Part shown: in pieces, positions 54,664-63,001 of the stretch
How positions within the stretch are numbered: the stretch's first letter is position 1
How the letters are laid out: every line of letters starts with the position of its first letter
Source: Candidatus Eiseniibacteriota bacterium
GTDB lineage: Bacteria > Eisenbacteria > RBG-16-71-46
Length of the DNA: 64,000 nt
Assembly (NCBI GenBank): GCA_016710095.1
Contig: JADJLL010000007.1
Span: forward strand, 155,731 to 219,730
Reading direction: 5' to 3'
Made by a program: the position numbers and the translations under genes
Notes under the pieces: generated by a model
Database searches by the model: none
What the model was told of the DNA's origin: nothing
Seen by the model: the letters and a program-made list of their open reading frames with translations, nothing else

Positions 54664-55341
54664 ATGCGCGTCGCGGTCACACTGCTCTTCGCCTGTTCGC
54701 TCGCTGTCTTCGGTTCGTCCGCTCTCGCGCAGCCGCCCGCCGGCACGCCCGACGGCGGGCCCGGCGCCACGCCCGCCGCGAAGGACACTTCGGGCGTCCT
54801 GCCCCGGTGGATGGACGGCGCGGTCGAGGTTGGTGTCGGCTGGATGGCGTCGCCGCAGTCGGTGAAGGACCGCTACAGCGCCGGCATGGACATCGCCGTC
54901 GAGCTTCAGGCGCTCGCCGCACCCGCGCTTCGTTTCGGCGCGAAGGCCGAATACCACGACACGCCCTCCAACAACGACGGCTTCGTCGCCACCTCGAACG
55001 GCATCGTCGGCTTCGACACGTTCGGCGACGGCAAGATGTTCGATCTCGTCGGCACCGTCTCCGTGCGCCCGTGGCGCCAGCTGTGGCTGGAAGGCAGCGC
55101 GGGCTACGGCCACTTCGACTCGGGCTTCGGTGACGTCAGCTTCATCGACGGCGTGACGGGCGAGTCGTACGCCCCTCCCGGCAAGATCGGCTGGGGCCCG
55201 GTCGCGGGCGCGGGCGCGCGCTACGAGTTCCAGCCCAACCGCCGCGACCGCATGTACGTCGGCGCCGGCTGGCGCCGCATGGAGCGCGACGACGTGACGC
55301 TGCAGTACGGGCTCATCCGCGTGGGCTATCGGTTCCGCTGA
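54664..55341 (+). CDS. Second predicted outer-membrane protein
   Basis: These 225 residues have a signal peptide (VTLLFACSLAVFGSSALA), a short Pro/Gly-rich linker, then amphipathic strands (GAVEVGVGWMASPQS, LWLEGSAGYGHFDSGFG, MYVGAGWRRMERDDVTLQYG) ending in VGYRFR with a near-terminal Phe. It looks like a small barrel of unknown function. GGAGGAAGCCC precedes the ATG. The upstream block CTATGCTGCGCGC is shared with the CHAT promoter region. Confidence 0.78.
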   Translation: MRVAVTLLFACSLAVFGSSALAQPPAGTPDGGPGATPAAKDTSGVLPRWMDGAVEVGVGWMASPQSVKDRYSAGMDIAVELQALAAPALRFGAKAEYHDTPSNNDGFVATSNGIVGFDTFGDGKMFDLVGTVSVRPWRQLWLEGSAGYGHFDSGFGDVSFIDGVTGESYAPPGKIGWGPVAGAGARYEFQPNRRDRMYVGAGWRRMERDDVTLQYGLIRVGYRFR

Positions 55342-55368
55342 GCGCTTCGCGCACGCCGACACGCACGA

Positions 55369-55404
55369 CGAAGCCCCGCCGGAGCATCGCCCGGCGGGGC
55401 TTCG
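55369..55404 (+). terminator. Bidirectional terminator hairpin
   Basis: A 14-bp perfect stem (CGAAGCCCCGCCGG / CCGGCGGGGCTTCG) with an 8-nt loop sits between the convergent barrel gene and thrS. There is no long T-run on either side. Confidence 0.7.
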
Positions 55405-55432
55405 TGCGTCCTACTTCGTGCGTGCCCGTGCG

Positions 55433-57198
55433 TCAGTGCGCGCGCGTGCGGATCTCTTCGCGGATGCGCTCGACGATCTGCTCGCGAGGCATCGTGCCGA
55501 GGTCGCCCTGGCCCTTGCGGCGAGGGCGCAGGTGCCGGCCTCGATGTCGCGAGGACCGACGACGATCAGGTACGGCACCTTCTGCAGCTCGCCGTCGCGG
55601 ATCTTGGCGCCGAGCTTCTCGTCGCGCGCGTCGACGTCGACGCGCACGCCCGCGGCGCGCAGCATTTCCGCGGTCTGCTCGGCGTACTCCAGCGCCTTCG
55701 GGTTGACCGGCACGATCACGGCCTGCGTCGGCGCGACCCACACCGGGAACTCGCCGCCCGTGTGCTCGATGAAGATGCCGACGAAGCGCTCGAGCGAACC
55801 GTACAGCGCGCGGTGCAGCATGATGACTTCGTGGTCCTGGCCGTCCGGACCGGTGAAGTACACGCCGAAGCGCTTGGGCAGGTTGAGGTCGACCTGGATG
55901 GTCGGGCACTGCCACTCGCGGCCGAGCGCGTCCTTGAGCTTCACGTCGATCTTGGGCGCGTAGAAGGCGCCGCCGCCCTCGTCGATTTCGTAGGGCAGCC
56001 CGGCCGTCTCGAGCGCCTGGCGCAGCGCGTTGGTCGCGAAGTCCCACTCCTCGTCCGAGCCGATGTACTTGTCGGCCGGGCGCGTCGCGAGATAGCAGTG
56101 GTACTCGTAGCCGCAGGTCTCGAGCAGCTTGTGCATGAGCTTGAGCACGCCTTCGATCTCGGACTGCAGCTGGTCCGGGGTGCAGAAGATGTGCGAGTCG
56201 TCCTGCGTGAAGCCGCGGACGCGCTCCATGCCGTGCAGCACGCCGGAGCGCTCGTAGCGATACACCGTGCCGAGCTCCGCGAAGCGGATCGGCAGCTCGC
56301 GGTACGAGTGCTTGCGGCTGTTGTAGATCATGATGTGGTTCGGGCAGTTCATCGGCTTCACGCGGTACGCCTGCTCGTCCACCTGCATCGGCGCGTACAT
56401 GATGTCGCCGTAGTTCTGCAGGTGCCCCGAGATCTCGTAGAGCTTCTCGCTGGCGATGTGCGGCGTGTACACGAGCTGGTAGCCGGCCTTGAGGTGCTCT
56501 TCCTTCCAGAACGACTCGAGCATGTGACGCACCATGCCGAGCTTCGGGTGCCAGTGCACGAGGCCCGCGCCCACTTCCTCGTGGATCGAGAACAGGTCGA
56601 GCTCACGCCCGAGCTTGCGGTGGTCGCGCTTGAGCGACTCCTCGATGCGCTGCAGGTGCGCGTCGAGGTCGGCCTGCGAGGCGAACGCGGTGCCGTAGAT
56701 GCGCTGCAGCATCTCGTTCTTCTCGGAGCCCAGCCAGTACGCGCCCGCGAAGTGCGTGAGCTTGAACGCCTTCAGCTTGCCGGTGCTCTCGACGTGCGGT
56801 CCGCGGCAGAGGTCGAGGAAGTTGCCGTTGCGGTAGGTCGTGACCTTCGCGCCCTCGGGAATCACGGACAGGAAGTGCAGCTTGTACTTCTCGTCCTTCC
56901 AGATCTGCGCGGCCTCTTCGCGGGTCGCCTCGGCGAACTCGAACTTCTGGTCGAGCGCCACGATCTCGCGCATGCGCGCCTCGATCTTCTCGAGGTCTTC
57001 CGGGGTGAACGGGGTCGCCTTGGCGAAGTCGTAGTAGAAGCCACCGTCCACGGGAGGCCCGCCGGCCACCTTCACGTCCGGGAACAGCTCCGTCACGGCC
57101 GTGGCGAGCACGTGCGCGGCGGAGTGACGAAGGCGGTAGAGCTCCTCGCCTCCCGGGTAGTGGGAAAGATCGGGGCCCGAACTCGCGGACTGGGACAT
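55433..57198 (-). CDS. thrS: Threonyl-tRNA synthetase without TGS domain, frameshift near the C-terminus
   Basis: ThrS charges tRNA-Thr. The protein starts with LYRLRHSAAHVLATAVTELF, the editing (N2/SAD) domain, so the N-terminal TGS domain of about 65 residues is missing. The catalytic core has zinc ligands in KPMNCPNHIMIYN, RGFTQDDSHIFC and EVIMLHRALYG. The anticodon domain carries APTQAVIVPVNPKALEYAEQ. Near 55525 one base is lost. The correct end is LRRKGQGDLGTMPREQIVER and IREEIRTRAH, stopping at 55433; the uncorrected frame runs out of register to 55411. Corrected length is about 588 residues. tRNA-Val and its terminator lie upstream. Confidence 0.93.
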
Positions 57199-57231
57199 GG
57201 CGATGCCTTTCGGAAGGGACGCGCCGGCCGG

Positions 57232-57277
57232 AAAAACGAAAAGGGGCGGCGCGCCGGCCGACCGGCGTGCGCGCCCC
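57232..57277 (-). terminator. Intrinsic terminator between tRNA-Val and thrS
   Basis: A GC-rich imperfect stem (GGGGCGCGC... / ...CGCCGCCCC) is followed on the minus strand by TTTTCGTTTTT. It lies 7 bp past the tRNA end and 34 bp before the thrS ATG, so it either ends the tRNA transcript or controls read-through into thrS. Confidence 0.85.
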
Positions 57278-57284
57278 AAAGAGA

Positions 57285-57360
57285 TGGTGGGCGTTACTGG
57301 ACTTGAACCAGTGACCCCTTGCTTGTCGAGCAAGTGCTCTACCAACTGAGCTAAACGCCC
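57285..57360 (-). tRNA. tRNA-Val (anticodon GAC), with C33
   Basis: This is a 76-nt cloverleaf with encoded CCA. The acceptor is GGGCGTT / AACGCCC. The D arm is GCTCAGTTGGTAGAGC. The anticodon stem is CTTGC/GCAAG with loop TCGACAA. The T arm is ACTGG TTCAAGT CCAGT. The loop gives anticodon GAC (Val codons GUC/GUU) but has C at position 33, where U is nearly universal. No other frame of the loop gives U33. Confidence 0.9.
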
Positions 57361-57445
57361 TGCGAGGGCGCGGAGTTAACCCGAAGTCGCGCGATGCGTC
57401 AAGCGAGGCGGCGCACCCGAAGGTGGATTCGCGACGGCGAGCGGC

Positions 57446-57984
57446 TCAGCGACGCATCGTCAACGCGATCGTGGCGCCGGGCGCGCGCGTCGTCGCGTGC
57501 ACGAACCGGATGTCCGAGAGCGGCTGGTGCACCCACTCCGCCGGGTGCGGCCAGGCGGTCGCGACGAACGGCGCCCCGAGGACCACCGCTGCTCCGCAAT
57601 GTCCCAGGGCCCGCCGAAAGGCGACGCTCGCCGTCCGGGCAGCGAAGCCGAGTCCGATGCCAGCGACGCGTGGCCACGGCGTCCTGGTGGCAGGCCCTCC
57701 TCGACATTCCCGTGAACCAGCCTCGGCCGCTGGTACCACCACGCGAAATCGCGCACGTCCTTCGTGAGGAACCGCGCGTCGCGGAGGATCGCCTCCGGCC
57801 GGACGATCAGCGTGTCCGGTCCGCCGCGCACGAGCGTGCCGACCGTGATGTCGTGCGCGCTCCGGTACTCGATGCGGACGCGCGTGCCCGCGGGCAGCGC
57901 GGTCTTCGTGGAGTCCTCGTCCTGCGCGAAGGCGCACTCGGCGCCGCAAGCCAGAAGGACGAGCAGCAGCAGCCACGTTCGCAT
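57446..57984 (-). CDS. Small secreted hypothetical protein, one frameshift
   Basis: The protein begins with a signal peptide (LLLLVLLACGAECAFA), then an SH3-like strand pattern (LPAGTRVRIEYRSAHDITVG, LVRGGPDTLIVRPEAILRDA), then FAWWYQRPRLVHGNVEEGLP. Near 57700 the frame changes. The better continuation is RTPWPRVAGIGLGFAARTAS and FVHATTRAPGATIALTMRR, which includes a hydrophobic patch and ends at 57446. Corrected length is about 179 residues. I do not recognise the family. It lies between tRNA-Val and the glycosidase-like lipoprotein. Confidence 0.55.
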
Positions 57985-58131
57985 GGCTCCTCCGTCGGTG
58001 TGCGCCTGCGGGGGATGCGCGGTGACACGGGAAATGCGGGGCCGTGCGGCAATCCTGCCGCAGGCATTCGCTCACCGTCCACGCTCACTCGGCCGCGCGC
58101 TCCGAACGGGGATTGCACTCCCCCGGCGCGC

Positions 58132-59214
58132 TCAGGGATTTCGCCACGCCTCCCAGGCTTCCTTCGCCACGCCGTTGCTGTCGCGCAGCCCGAGCCCGCC
58201 GAGGTAGCCGGCGAAGCCCGGCGAGACCAGGCCGTAGTACGCGAACAGCGTGTTCAGCGTGGCCCCCGACCAGTCCGTGTAGAGAAAGTAGTTCGCGCCC
58301 AGCACACGCGAGCGCGACTGTGCCGCGACCCACTGCCGAAAGCGGCGCACGAAGTTCGCCTGCGCGGCCGGACTGCTCGCGCACGCGGCCGACGACGAGT
58401 AGCCGACTTCCTGCAGCAGCAGCGGCGTCGCGCCGTGATCACGCATCGCGTCGAGGTCGGCCGTCGCGGTCGCGGGCGGCAGGTGCTGGAAGTCGGTGCC
58501 GGCCTGGAACGCGTAGTACGTGTACACGCGGACGTCCGTGTACGCGTTGAGCGTGTCCCCCACCCATGCGTTCGCGTTGCGCAGCGGCGACGTGATGCAG
58601 CAGCCGACGGGCAGGCCGGGGCGCGACGCGTGCACGCGCGCGACCTCGCGGGCGAGCAGCGCTCGGAACGCGGGCAACTCGCCGGGATGCGCGCCGAAGT
58701 ACACGTCCACTTCGTTGCCGAGGCTGAAGGCGACGAACGGGTGGAGCTGCGCGACGCTCATGAGCGAGTCCACCATCGCGTCCACCCGCGCGAACATCTC
58801 GGGCGCGTCCCACGCGGTCGCGTTCAGGTCCGCGGGCGTGCCGCGCTGGTTCGTGTCCACGAGGCGCAGGTTGTAGTACTGGCGCAGCCCGAACGCGCTC
58901 AGCACGTGCGCCGCGAAGCGCGGGGTCGCGGCGCTCGGCGCGCCCGGCGTGGGTTCGAGCGTCTTCCACAGGTCGCCCGATTGGATGAAGTCCACGCCCG
59001 TGGTGCGCAGCGTCTCGAGCACGACGCGGTTCGAGTCGGCGTCGTTCACGAACGCGTCGCTCGGGTTCGCGACCATGCCGAGGTAAGGACGCTCGGGCCC
59101 GGGGGCGACGGTGCTGCCCTTGCCGCAGCCGGTCGTGCTCGAAAGCACGGCGGCGAGCAGGGCGATGCCGAATGCGGCGCGTGCGGCGCCGAGGGGGCGC
59201 TGCGATCGGAACAT
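58132..59214 (-). CDS. Glycoside-hydrolase-like lipoprotein
   Basis: This 360-residue lipoprotein has a signal ending in the lipobox TTGC (GIALLAAVLSSTTGCGKGS). The mature part looks like a TIM-barrel glycosidase: FIQSGDLWKTLEPTPGAPSA, LRLVDTNQRGTPADLNATAW, PFVAFSLGNEVDVYFGAHPG (NE typical of acid/base Glu in clan A enzymes), VYTYYAFQAGTDFQHLPP, and PLLLQEVGYSSSAACASSPA (second catalytic Glu on a strand end). The substrate is not known. It sits just upstream of, and on the same strand as, the small secreted protein gene. Confidence 0.75.
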   Translation of the reverse strand: MFRSQRPLGAARAAFGIALLAAVLSSTTGCGKGSTVAPGPERPYLGMVANPSDAFVNDADSNRVVLETLRTTGVDFIQSGDLWKTLEPTPGAPSAATPRFAAHVLSAFGLRQYYNLRLVDTNQRGTPADLNATAWDAPEMFARVDAMVDSLMSVAQLHPFVAFSLGNEVDVYFGAHPGELPAFRALLAREVARVHASRPGLPVGCCITSPLRNANAWVGDTLNAYTDVRVYTYYAFQAGTDFQHLPPATATADLDAMRDHGATPLLLQEVGYSSSAACASSPAAQANFVRRFRQWVAAQSRSRVLGANYFLYTDWSGATLNTLFAYYGLVSPGFAGYLGGLGLRDSNGVAKEAWEAWRNP

Positions 59215-59258
59215 CCTGTTCCTCGACTTCGTGTGCCCTCCGGCTCCACCGGTGGGCG

Positions 59259-60271
59259 TCAGACCTTGCGACCCACCACTTCCGCGATGGTCCGGATCTG
59301 GCCGACCAGTTCGTCGAACTGGTTCGGGTACAGCGACTGCGCGCCGTCGGACAGCGCGTGGTCGGGATCGTGATGCACTTCGATGATCAGGCCGTCCGCT
59401 CCCGCCGCGACCGCGGCGCGCGCCATGGGCGCGATCTTGTTGCGGATGCCCACGCCGTGCGACGGATCGACGATGACCGGCAGGTGCGACAGTTCCTTCA
59501 CCACCGGCACGGCGTTCAGGTCGAGCGTGTTGCGCGTGTACGTCTCGAACGTGCGGATGCCGCGCTCGCACAGCATGACCTGCGGTTGCCCTGCGCCATC
59601 ACGTGCTCGGCGGACAGCAGCCACTCTTCGATCGTGCTCGACAGCCCGCGCTTGATCATGACGGGCTTCTCGATGTGCCCGACCTCGCGCAGCAGCGCGT
59701 AGTTCTGCATGTTGCGCGCGCCGATCTGCAGGATGTCCGAGTAGCGCGCGAGCAGGCCGACCTGCTGCGAGTCCATGACCTCGGAGACGACCGCGAGCCC
59801 GAACGCGTCCGCGGCGCGGCGCAGCAGCTTGAGCCCTTCCTCGCCGAGTCCCTGGAACGCGTAGGGCGACGTGCGCGGCTTGAACGCGCCGCCGCGCAGC
59901 ACGGTCGCGCCGGCCTTCGCCACGGCTTCGGCGATCGTGAACACTTGCGCTTCGCCTTCGACCGAACACGGCCCGGCCATGATCGCGATCTGCTGGCTGC
60001 CGATCGCGCAGCGACCGACCTGGATGACCGTGTCGTGCGGATGGAAGAGCCGGCTCGCGAGCTTGAACGGCCGCGAGAGCTTCTGCGTCGCCTCGACACC
60101 CGGCCACTTCTCGACTTCCTCGAGCTTCACCGCGCCCGCTTCACCGATCGCGGCGATACGCGTGACGCCGTCGTGGTCCGTGCGGTGCACGGCGAGGCCC
60201 GCCATGCGCAGGCGCGTCATGACGTCGCTGGCGATCGCTTCGGGCGTACCGGCTTTCAGCAGGACGAGCAT
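59259..60271 (-). CDS. aroF: 3-deoxy-7-phosphoheptulonate (DAHP) synthase, type I-beta, one frameshift
   Basis: DAHP synthase condenses PEP with erythrose 4-phosphate, the entry to aromatic amino-acid synthesis. Residues 1-70 form the small ferredoxin-like regulatory domain seen in Thermotoga-type enzymes (VLLKAGTPEAIASDVMTRLR). The barrel follows with IMAGPCSVEGEAQVF, LRGGAFKPRTSPYAFQGLGE, LQIGARNMQNYALLREVG and PVMIKRGLSSTIEEWLLSAE. After a lost C near 59583-59586 (CCG read as CG, giving Q-G-N-R instead of G-N-P-Q-V-M-L-C), it continues RGIRTFETYTRNTLDLNAVP, PVIVDPSHGVGIRNKIAPMA and GLIIEVHHDPDHALSDGAQS. It is about 338 residues once corrected. An aromatic-rich leader peptide and an attenuator lie upstream. 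Confidence 0.93.
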
Positions 60272-60305
60272 CGTACGAGTGGTCCCGGGGGTCGGTGCTT
60301 CTCAC

Positions 60306-60339
60306 TAACGAAAGAGCCCACGCCGCGCTGGCATGGGCT
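60306..60339 (-). terminator. Attenuator terminator upstream of DAHP synthase
   Basis: The stem AGCCCATGCC / GGCGTGGGCT (10 bp with one G-U) and its 5-nt loop lie at 60315-60339, followed on the minus strand by CTTTCGTT. It lies between the leader peptide and the DAHP synthase ATG. Its 5' arm (CAGCCCA) can instead pair with TGGGCCTG at the end of the leader-peptide gene, which would form an antiterminator. Confidence 0.75.
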
Positions 60340-60365
60340 GGGAGTTCGTCGGGTCGGTGAAGCGT

Positions 60366-60446
60366 TCAGGCCCAAGCGCGCTCCCGGCTTCGCCAGGCGA
60401 AACCGTAGCCACGGAAGGACCAATACCAGAACCGGCGGACGCGCAT
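60366..60446 (-). CDS. Aromatic leader peptide (26 residues) for DAHP synthase attenuation
   Basis: The open frame MRVRRFWYWSFRGYGFAW (first 18 residues) ends with RSRERAWA. Nine of 26 residues are aromatic (3 Phe, 4 Trp, 2 Tyr), with an F-W-Y-W run at 6-9. GGAG lies 5 nt before the ATG. The stop is at 60366-60368, followed by a terminator at 60306-60339 and DAHP synthase at 60271. Ribosome stalling when Phe, Tyr or Trp tRNAs are uncharged would shift the RNA to the antiterminator form. Role inferred from the known logic of trp and phe leaders. Confidence 0.8.
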   Translation of the reverse strand: MRVRRFWYWSFRGYGFAWRSRERAWA

Positions 60447-60506
60447 GAAGTCTCCACGAGAAGTCGATGCGAACGCGGCGAGCCTAGCATCGGCTTTCGA
60501 CGCGGG

Positions 60507-61850
60507 TCAACGAGTGAGCACGAACGATCGCGAGAAAGTCCTGCCCGGTGTTTCGAGGCGCGCGAAATAGAGTCCGGCCGGGGGCATTTCGCCCGCTTCG
60601 CCTCGCCCGTCCCACGCGATCGCGCCGTCGCCGGCGGCCGTCTCGCGCCACCCGAGGTCGCGCACGCGGCGGCCGTTCACGTCGTAGAGCGCGAGCCGCG
60701 TGCGTCCCGGCGCGGACAGCGTGAACCGGAACTCCGCCGCGCCGTGCACGGGGTTCGGGAACGCCCCCGCGAAGCGCGCACCGCCGCCCTGCGCGCCGGG
60801 CGCGACGCCGACGGTGGGCGTCGGCGTGAGCAGGAACGCGCGCGACACTCCGTTGAGCGTGCCCTCTCCCACGATCGCGCCGTTCGCGTCGATGTCCCAC
60901 GCGCGGTCGAGCGCCCAGCCGGTGCCCTGCGGGATGAGCAGGTTGAGATCGAAGATCTGCTCGTTCTTCCACAGGAACGCGACCGTCACGCCGTCCTCGC
61001 GCGTCGAGGCGCCGACGACCTCGTCGAGATCGTTGAGCGCGAACGCGGCGCTGTAGATGCCGCCGAGCGTGCCGACGCTGCGCATGACGCCGTTCGCCCA
61101 GAACCAGCCGCGGCTGTCGGGCAGCGAATTCGAGATCTGCGACCAGCCGCAGACGTGCGTGAGGTTGTTGACGTCGTACGCGTGGCTCGTCGGGCCACCG
61201 AGCGTGCCGAGGTCGTACAGGTCGCTCCACGGCTTGCCGAGGAACGCGTGGAAGCGATCGTCGCTCGCGGGCATGGCCCAGCCCACGATGTCGCTCCAGC
61301 CGTTGATGGCGTAGGCGCGCGCCTGCGAGCCGCCGAGCGTGCCCAGGTCGTGCAGCGCGCCGTCCCACCAGAACGCGCGTTCGAGCGGATCGGCGGTGAA
61401 CGCCGAGCCCACGATCACGCCCGAGGCGTTCACGTCCTGCGCGTCGCTCACGTTGCCGCCGAACGTGCCGAGGGGCGTCATGACGCCGCCCTCCCAGCGG
61501 AACGCGCGCTGCGCGCTCACACCGACGGGGTACGCCCAGCCCACGATGACGCCGGAGGGATTCGCGGCGCGCGCGAGGCTCTGCGTGCCGCCCAGCGTGC
61601 CGATGTCGGTGACCGTGCCGTGGTCGTTGATCATCGCGTGCACGAGATTCGCGCCGGTGATGAACGAGTAGCCGACCGCGAGCCCGTTGCCGTTGAGCGC
61701 CGCCGCGCCGCTGCCGTGCACCCCGCCGAGCGTGCCGAGGTCGTGCACCTGGTACAGCTGCGCCGCGGCGGGCGTCGCGAGGAGCGCGGCCGCGCAGAGG
61801 GCGCGCACGAAGGAACGGGCGGCGAGGGAAAGCGTCGCGAGTGGCGTCAC
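60507..61850 (-). CDS. Secreted HAF-repeat protein with FlgD-type C-terminal domain
   Basis: This 447-residue protein starts with GTG and a signal peptide (FVRALCAAALLATPAAA). It carries at least six HAF repeats: HDLGTLGGVHGSGAAAL, TDIGTLGGTQSLA, TPLGTFGGNVSDAQDV, HDLGTLGGSQARA, YDLGTLGGPTSHA and RSVGTLGGIYSAA. Each is followed by an A-x-A-[IV]-N or N-x-x-G-x-[IV]-[VA]-G unit, so the body should be a beta-propeller-like fold. It ends with the FlgD-like domain ALYDVNGRRVRDLG, GLYFARLETPGRTFSRSFVL. HAF-repeat proteins are extracellular; function unknown. Confidence 0.82.
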   Translation of the reverse strand: MTPLATLSLAARSFVRALCAAALLATPAAAQLYQVHDLGTLGGVHGSGAAALNGNGLAVGYSFITGANLVHAMINDHGTVTDIGTLGGTQSLARAANPSGVIVGWAYPVGVSAQRAFRWEGGVMTPLGTFGGNVSDAQDVNASGVIVGSAFTADPLERAFWWDGALHDLGTLGGSQARAYAINGWSDIVGWAMPASDDRFHAFLGKPWSDLYDLGTLGGPTSHAYDVNNLTHVCGWSQISNSLPDSRGWFWANGVMRSVGTLGGIYSAAFALNDLDEVVGASTREDGVTVAFLWKNEQIFDLNLLIPQGTGWALDRAWDIDANGAIVGEGTLNGVSRAFLLTPTPTVGVAPGAQGGGARFAGAFPNPVHGAAEFRFTLSAPGRTRLALYDVNGRRVRDLGWRETAAGDGAIAWDGRGEAGEMPPAGLYFARLETPGRTFSRSFVLTR

Positions 61851-61936
61851 GGCGGTCGAGGGCTCCGGGTCAGCGGCTGCGGCCGGCTTCGCGGTGCGCC
61901 ATGAGGGTAGCGGGCGCCCGAGGGCGCCCGCCACGG

Positions 61937-63001
61937 CTATTTCTCGCGCCCGCGCAGCGCGCGCTGGCGCAGCCACGCGTCGGCGAGCGTGATCGCCATC
62001 ATGCTCTCGGCGACCGGCACCACGCGCGGGCAGATGCACGGGTCGTGACGGCCTTCGATCGCCACGGTCTCGGTGCCGCCGCCGGCCTTCGCCATCACCT
62101 GCGGCTTGCCGATGCTCGTGGCCGGCCGCACGGCGACGCGCACGACCACTTCGTTGCCGTTCGAGATGCCTCCGGCGATGCCGCCCGAGTAGTTGCTCGA
62201 GTAGCGCTCGCCGTCGAACACGTCGTTCGTCTGCGAGCCGTTCAGCGCGCACATGCCGAAGCCGCCGCCGATCTCGACGCCCTTGGTGGCGGGAATCGAC
62301 AGCATGGCCGCGCCGAGCAGCGCATCGAGCTTGCTCATGGTGGGATCGCCCCAGCCCGCGGGCACGCCGCGCGCCACGACTTCGACCACACCGCCGACCG
62401 AGTCCTTCGCGTCGCGCGCCGATTCGATCACCGCGATCATTCGCGCCGCCGCTTCGGCGTCCGGGCAGCGGACGAGGTTGCGCTCGGTCTCGTCCCAGTC
62501 GCGCTTCGCCGCTTCGACGTCCGCGACGCGCACCGTGCCGCCCACGACGCTCACGCCGATCGTGGCGAGCCATGCCGCGCGAGCGACGCCCGCCGCGACG
62601 CGCCCCACGGTCTCGCGGCCCGACGACCGGCCGCCGCCGCGGTGATCGCGCACGCCGTACTTCTGGTCGTAGGCGTAGTCCGCGTGCCCGGGGCGATACA
62701 CGTCCTTGAGCGCGCCGTAGTCCTTCGAGCGCTGGTCGGTGTTGCGCACGAGCATCAGGATCGGCGTGCCGAGCGAGACGCCTTCGTACACGCCCGAGAC
62801 GATCTCGACCTGGTCGGCTTCCTTGCGCTGCGTGGTGATCGCGCTCTGGCCCGGACGGCGCCGGTCGAGCTCGTGCTGGATCGCGGCCACGTCCACGGCG
62901 ACGCCCGGAGGCATGCCGTCGACGAGCACGCCCACGCCGCCGCCGTGCGATTCGCCGAACGTCGTGATCGTGAAGAGCCGTCCGAAGGAAGAAGAACTCA
63001 T
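61937..63001 (-). CDS. aroC: Chorismate synthase
   Basis: AroC makes chorismate from EPSP using reduced FMN. The 354 residues carry the signatures FGESHGGGVGVLVDGMPPG, TPILMLVRNTDQRSKDYGA, RPGHADYAYDQKYGVRDHRG and GGRSSGRETVGRVAAGVAR, and the C-terminal VMAKAGGGTETVAIEGRHDP with CICPRVVPVAESMMA. It starts at an ATG overlapping the stop of the upstream DUF4760-like gene by 4 bp. It supplies the trp operon and other aromatic routes in this window. Confidence 0.97.
   Translation of the reverse strand: MSSSSFGRLFTITTFGESHGGGVGVLVDGMPPGVAVDVAAIQHELDRRRPGQSAITTQRKEADQVEIVSGVYEGVSLGTPILMLVRNTDQRSKDYGALKDVYRPGHADYAYDQKYGVRDHRGGGRSSGRETVGRVAAGVARAAWLATIGVSVVGGTVRVADVEAAKRDWDETERNLVRCPDAEAAARMIAVIESARDAKDSVGGVVEVVARGVPAGWGDPTMSKLDALLGAAMLSIPATKGVEIGGGFGMCALNGSQTNDVFDGERYSSNYSGGIAGGISNGNEVVVRVAVRPATSIGKPQVMAKAGGGTETVAIEGRHDPCICPRVVPVAESMMAITLADAWLRQRALRGREK

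Noticed and set aside
57199..57284. T-box riboswitch in front of thrS
   Set aside because: The leader is only about 85 bp and lacks a T-box sequence; the hairpin is a plain terminator.
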